From contig NZ_UPHT01000170.1 in NCBI RefSeq assembly GCF_900566085.1, forward strand, positions 1 through 64,000: a DNA stretch of 64,000 nucleotides, in the 5' to 3' direction. Positions 59,740-64,000 of the stretch are shown one piece after another (the stretch's first letter is position 1; each line of letters starts with the position of its first letter). Source of the stretch: Mycobacterium attenuatum (GTDB lineage: Bacteria; Actinomycetota; Actinomycetes; Mycobacteriales; Mycobacteriaceae). The notes under the pieces were generated by a model. The model was not told the DNA's origin. It searched no databases and saw only the letters and a list, made by a program, of their open reading frames with translations. Position numbers and translations under genes: made by a program.

Positions 59740-61050
59740 GTGAGCACGCTGCCGCCAAGTTATCCGGTTGACCCGCCGGCGGAGAACCCCGGCTATGCAC
59801 CGGTCGGGTATCCACCGTTGGGAGCCGGCTACCCCGCACCGGTCGAACCGGCTTCGGGCTACGGCGCCATGCCGCCGGGGTACGGTGCGCCGCCCGGCTA
59901 CGGCCCGCCGCCCGGCTATAGCACGCCGGGGCCGGGTTACGGCCTGCCGGGGCCGGGTTACGGCCTGCCGGGCTACGGCCCGCCGCCCGGCTACGGCCCG
60001 CCGGGGCCGGGTTACGGCCCGCCGCCCGGCTCCGGGCCGGGCGCCCCATACGGGCCGCCGCTGGTCCCCGGGGCGGTCAAGCCCGGGATCATCCCGCTGC
60101 GGCCGTTGACCTTGAGCGACATCTACAACGGCGCGGTCGGCTACATCCGCGCCAATCCGAAGGCGACGCTGGGCCTGACCGCCATCGTCGTGGTCATCAT
60201 GCAAGTGATCACGCTGGCCGCCACCATAGGCCCGTTGACAGCCGTCAACCGGCTGAACACCCAGCCCTCCGAGGAACTGAGCGTTGGCGTCTTCGGCGCC
60301 TGGATGGGGTCGGCGGCGGCCAGCGGGCTGGTCACATGGCTGGGCGGCATGCTGCTGAGCGGAATCCTCACCGTCGTCATCGGGCGCGCGGTGTTCGGGT
60401 CTCCCATCACCATCGGCGAAGCGTGGACCCGGGTCCGCGGGCGCGTGCTGGCCCTGATCGGGCTGGCGCTGCTGGAAGCCGCCGGGATGGTGGCGCTTCT
60501 GGGCCTGGTGGTCGTCATCCTGGTCGGGGTCGCGGCCGCAGCAAACGGCGCGGCGGCGGTCCTGCTCGGCGTGCCGCTGCTGCTGCTGGTCGGATTGCTG
60601 CTGGCCTACCTGTACACCATGTTGATGTTCGCGCCGGTGCTGATCGTGCTGGAGCGACTGCCGCTGGTCGACGCGGTCACCAGATCGTTTCGTCTGGTCC
60701 GCGGTGGCTTCTGGCGGGTGCTGGGCATCCGGATGCTGACGGCTTTGGTGGTGGGCATGGTGGGCGGTGCCGTCGCGGCTCCCTTCAGCATCGCCAGCCA
60801 GATCCTGCTCGGCGTCACCGCGACGGAGGGATCCATCGCTATGTTGCTCATCGGCACGACGCTGTCGGCCGTCGGCTCAGCGATCAGCCAGATCATCACC
60901 GCGCCGTTCACCGCCGGGGTGGTGGTGCTGTTGTACGCCGATCGGCGCATGCGCGCCGAGGCCTTCGACCTGGTCCTGCAGACCGGTGCCGCCGGTGGGC
61001 CCGCGGCCGTGGAGTCCACCGACAACCTGTGGCTCACGCGGCCTTACTGA
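59740..61050 (+). CDS. Pro/Gly/Tyr-rich membrane protein (Rv3689-like)
   Basis: A 436-residue protein. The first 110 residues are low-complexity PPGYG/PGPGYG repeats, probably a disordered cytosolic or surface tail. A membrane domain follows with about six helices, the segments around LGLTAIVVVIMQVI, LVTWLGGMLLSGILTVVIG, LALIGLALLEAAGMVALLGLVVVILVG and further. LRPLTLSDIYNGAVGYIRANPKATLG and AVTRSFRLVRGGFWRVLGI match the DUF7544/glycerophosphoryl-like membrane families. It begins with a GTG and is first in the block that leads to moxR. Confidence 0.82.
   Translation: MSTLPPSYPVDPPAENPGYAPVGYPPLGAGYPAPVEPASGYGAMPPGYGAPPGYGPPPGYSTPGPGYGLPGPGYGLPGYGPPPGYGPPGPGYGPPPGSGPGAPYGPPLVPGAVKPGIIPLRPLTLSDIYNGAVGYIRANPKATLGLTAIVVVIMQVITLAATIGPLTAVNRLNTQPSEELSVGVFGAWMGSAAASGLVTWLGGMLLSGILTVVIGRAVFGSPITIGEAWTRVRGRVLALIGLALLEAAGMVALLGLVVVILVGVAAAANGAAAVLLGVPLLLLVGLLLAYLYTMLMFAPVLIVLERLPLVDAVTRSFRLVRGGFWRVLGIRMLTALVVGMVGGAVAAPFSIASQILLGVTATEGSIAMLLIGTTLSAVGSAISQIITAPFTAGVVVLLYADRRMRAEAFDLVLQTGAAGGPAAVESTDNLWLTRPY
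59853..60045 (+). repeat. Coding low-complexity repeat (PGYG units)
   Basis: About ten imperfect units of GGCTACGGC/GGTTACGGC with CCGCCG or CCGGGG spacers, coding GYG-PPP-GYG and PGPGYG in the gene at 59740. Such tracts vary in length between strains by slippage. Confidence 0.7.
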
Positions 61051-61059
61051 GGACTGACG

Positions 61060-61710
61060 ATGCCTTCCATCGACATCGATCGCGATGCCGCCCACCAGGC
61101 CGCACAGCGCGAGCTCGACAAACCGATCTACCCCAAGGAGTCGCTGTCGAAGGCTTTCAACGACTGGATCAATGAGCAGTTGTACCGGCTGCTGGAGAAG
61201 GGCGCTTCGGTGTCCGGCGGCTGGTTCACCCTGACAGTGGTGTTGATCCTGGCGGTGATCGCCGTGATCGTCGCCGTGCACATCGCGCGCCGCACGATGC
61301 GGACCAACCGGGGCAGTGACTACCAACTCTTCGAAGCCGGTCAACTCACCGCCGCCCAGCACCGGACCACAGCCGAAGCATTTGCAGCCCAAGGCAATTG
61401 GGCAGCAGCTATCCGGCACCGGCTACGCGCGGTCGCTCGCCAGCTGGAAGAGACCGGTGTGCTCAACGCGGCTCCGGGGCGGACCGCCAACGAGCTGGCC
61501 AATGATGCGGGCGCGGCCCTCCCGCATCTGACGGGCGAATTGGCCCGGGCGGCAACGGCATTCAACGACGTCACCTATGGTGAGCGGCCCGGAACCCCGG
61601 CGGCCTACCAGTTGATCGCCGATCTCGACGACCACTTGAGATCCCGTGCCGGCGCCCCGCCGGCGGTGGATAAGCCTGCCCCACACGACTCCTGGGCGCA
61701 GGTCCGGTGA
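61060..61710 (+). CDS. DUF4129-domain membrane protein (Rv3690-like)
   Basis: A 216-residue protein with a cytosolic N-terminus (DIDRDAAHQAAQRELDKPIYPKES), one transmembrane segment (about 52-72, FTLTVVLILAVIAVIVAVHI), and a C-terminal DUF4129 domain: FAAQGNWAAAIRHRLRAVARQLEETGVL, TANELA and YGERPGTPAAYQLIADLDDHL. Such proteins accompany MoxR AAA+ and DUF58 genes; the complex they form is not well understood. It lies 9 bases after the preceding gene and overlaps the next by 4 bases. Confidence 0.88.
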   Translation: MPSIDIDRDAAHQAAQRELDKPIYPKESLSKAFNDWINEQLYRLLEKGASVSGGWFTLTVVLILAVIAVIVAVHIARRTMRTNRGSDYQLFEAGQLTAAQHRTTAEAFAAQGNWAAAIRHRLRAVARQLEETGVLNAAPGRTANELANDAGAALPHLTGELARAATAFNDVTYGERPGTPAAYQLIADLDDHLRSRAGAPPAVDKPAPHDSWAQVR

Positions 61711-62830
61711 CGACGACACCCGATGTGGCCCGGCGACGGCGGCCATGGCGAGGCATCGCACTCGCGCTGACGGCCATCATCCTCGTCGCCGCCATCGGCA
61801 CCTACCTGACGGCGCCGCGGCCCGGCGGCATGATGGATCCCGCGGCCACCGGCCCGTCCGGCGCCCACGCGTTGGTCACCTTGCTGCGCGAAGACGGCGT
61901 CGAAGTCGTGATCGCCAATACCGTCGCCGACGTCGAGGGCGCGGCGCGCGCCGACACGCTGCTGCTGATGGCACAGACGCAGTACCTGACCGACAGTTCC
62001 CTCTTGGAGCGGCTGGCGCGGGCTCCCGGCGACCTTCTCCTGGTCGAACCCACCGCACGAGCCCGTAGAGCACTCACTCCGAAGCTGCGCATCACGGCGG
62101 CTGAGGAATTCGCATCCCAGCCGAAATGCCTTCTGCGAGAAGCTGATCGGGCCGGCAAAGTGCATTTCGGACCCAGCGATGCTTACCAGCCCAAGGATGA
62201 CCTGGAGGTCATCAGCTGTTACGGCGGGGCACTGGTCCGCTACCGCGATGCCGGGCGAACCGTCACGGTGGTGGGCAGTAGCAACTTCATGACCAACGGG
62301 GGTCTGCTCGAAGAGGGCAACGCCGCGCTGGCGATGAACCTCGCGGGCGACCGGCCACGGGTCATCTGGTATGCGCCGCATCGTGTCGAGGGTGAAACAT
62401 CGGAGCCCGGATCGCTTTCCGACCTCATCCCGGACAACGTGTCATGGATCATCTGGCAGCTGTGGCTGGCGGTCCTGTTGGTGGCGCTCTGGAAGGGCCG
62501 CCGGCTGGGCCCCCTGGTGGCCGAAGAGATGCCCGTGGTGGTCCGCGCATCGGAGACGGTCGAGGGCCGTGGCCGGCTGTACCGGTCCCGGCGGGCCCGC
62601 GATCGCGCCGCCGACGCGCTGCGCACCGCCACGCTGCAGCGGCTGCTGCCACGACTCGGTATCAGCCCGGGCACCGACCCGCCCGCGGTGGTGCTGACCG
62701 TGGCACGCCGCACCGGGGCCGACCCGGAGTTCGTTCGATACCACCTCTACGGCCCGCCACCGGCCACCGACCAGGATCTACTACACCTCGCCCGCGCACT
62801 CGACGACATCGAAAGGCAGGTCACCCACTC

Positions 62831-62834
<4 letters not shown>
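61707..62834 (+). CDS. DUF4350-domain membrane protein (Rv3691-like)
   Basis: A 375-residue protein. After a short basic N-terminus (ARRRRPWRGIALALTAIILVAAIGTYL) with one membrane helix comes the DUF4350 domain: GPSGAHALVTLLREDGVEVVIANTV, LLLMAQTQYLTDSSLLERL, LLVEPT, then VVGSSNFMTNGGLLEEGNAALAMNL. A second hydrophobic helix (IWQLWLAVLLVALWKG) follows near residue 255, and the tail is charged. It overlaps both neighbours and belongs to the MoxR block. It starts with a GTG at 61707. Confidence 0.88.
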
Positions 62835-63807
<973 letters not shown>

Positions 63808-63808
<1 letters not shown>

Positions 63809-64000
63809 TGATCCTGACCGGACGCACCGGACTACTGGCGTTGATCTGCGTTCTGCCGATTGCGCTGTCTCCCTGGCCGGCAAAGGCTTTCGTCATCTTG
63901 CTGACGGTGTTGGCGACAGCCGTGGTCATCGACATGCTGTTGGCGGCCAGCACCCGCAAGTTGCGCTTCACCCGGTCCCCGGACAGCTCGATCCGACTGG
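63808..64000 (+). CDS. DUF58-domain protein, N-terminal part (cut by window edge)
   Basis: The frame starts at a GTG overlapping the moxR2 stop and runs to the window end. It has two hydrophobic segments (GLLALICVLPIALSP and AFVILLTVLATAVVIDMLLA), then a basic stretch KLRFTRSPDSSIRL. That is the usual N-terminus of the DUF58 proteins next to MoxR (Rv3693-like). The rest is outside the window. Confidence 0.8.

Noticed and set aside
59853-60045. Short tandem repeats as a possible regulatory or CRISPR array
   Set aside because: They code for PGYG units in the membrane protein and continue the frame without interruption.

Overview
This window is high-GC DNA from a mycobacterium, most likely a slow-growing non-tuberculous species. 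The evidence is an antigen-85-type mycolyltransferase, a Culp-type cutinase, an Rv0203-like haemophore, F420-type (TIGR03557) oxidoreductases, a 13E12 remnant, an IS481-family edge and, at the right end, the gene order YqeY / Pro-Gly-rich membrane protein / DUF4129 / DUF4350 / MoxR / DUF58, which I recall as Rv3688c-Rv3693 in M. tuberculosis. The species call is inference.

Layout. (1) 1-8.9 kb: IS edge, NmrA-like reductase, cytochrome P450, DUF4193 protein, isochorismatase-fold hydrolase, EEP nuclease-fold protein, acyl-CoA dehydrogenase-like protein, nucleotidyltransferase, Ag85 homologue, cutinase. (2) 8.9-21.7 kb: a surface-glycan cluster. GmhA, a bifunctional HldE and a GT2 fused to a GmhB-like phosphatase together encode an ADP-heptose pathway. 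With them are two GT9 heptosyltransferase-type enzymes, a NodU/CmcH carbamoyltransferase, a UXS-like epimerase, an SDR, a truncated UDP-glucose dehydrogenase and three more glycosyltransferases. (3) 21.8-36.5 kb: a signalling region. It holds CheB, STAS-HATPase and CheR-PAS proteins, a GT4 protein, an AraC regulator, topoisomerase IB, and a complete stressosome-type RsbR-RsbS-RsbT-RsbX-RsbU operon. (4) 36.5-44 kb: stress and redox genes (haem-oxygenase-fold iron protein, CDGSH protein, N5-glutamine methyltransferase-like protein, PfpI, Zn-alcohol dehydrogenase, SRPBCC protein, F420 oxidoreductase, GlsB). (5) 44-50.8 kb: an accessory island lying between selD and the tRNA-Sec gene. Its compact operon encodes an S-4TM-type membrane protein, a divergent YcaO-like protein, a RelA/SpoT-domain protein, a Cys/Gly-rich precursor-like peptide and a SagB-type dehydrogenase. 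(6) 50.8-59.1 kb: the selenocysteine system (tRNA-Sec, SelA, SelB) followed by a selenocysteine formate dehydrogenase (in-frame UGA with SECIS hairpin, Fe-S subunit, NrfD-type subunit). (7) 59.1-64 kb: the YqeY-MoxR-DUF58 block.

How it fits together. Thirteen sites matching the mycobacterial SigF promoter pattern (GTTT or a near match, 14-16 bases, GGGTA) lie at sensible distances upstream of genes across 3-44 kb. They include a divergent pair between the two arms of the glycan cluster. With the stressosome operon in the middle, the simplest reading is that much of 3-44 kb is a general-stress regulon that includes an inducible heptose-containing, carbamoylated glycan. The best candidates for undescribed biology are this stress-linked glycan locus and the island at 46.7-50.8 kb, which puts RiPP-type (TOMM-like) genes in one operon with an alarmone-synthetase-type protein and a predicted pore-forming effector.
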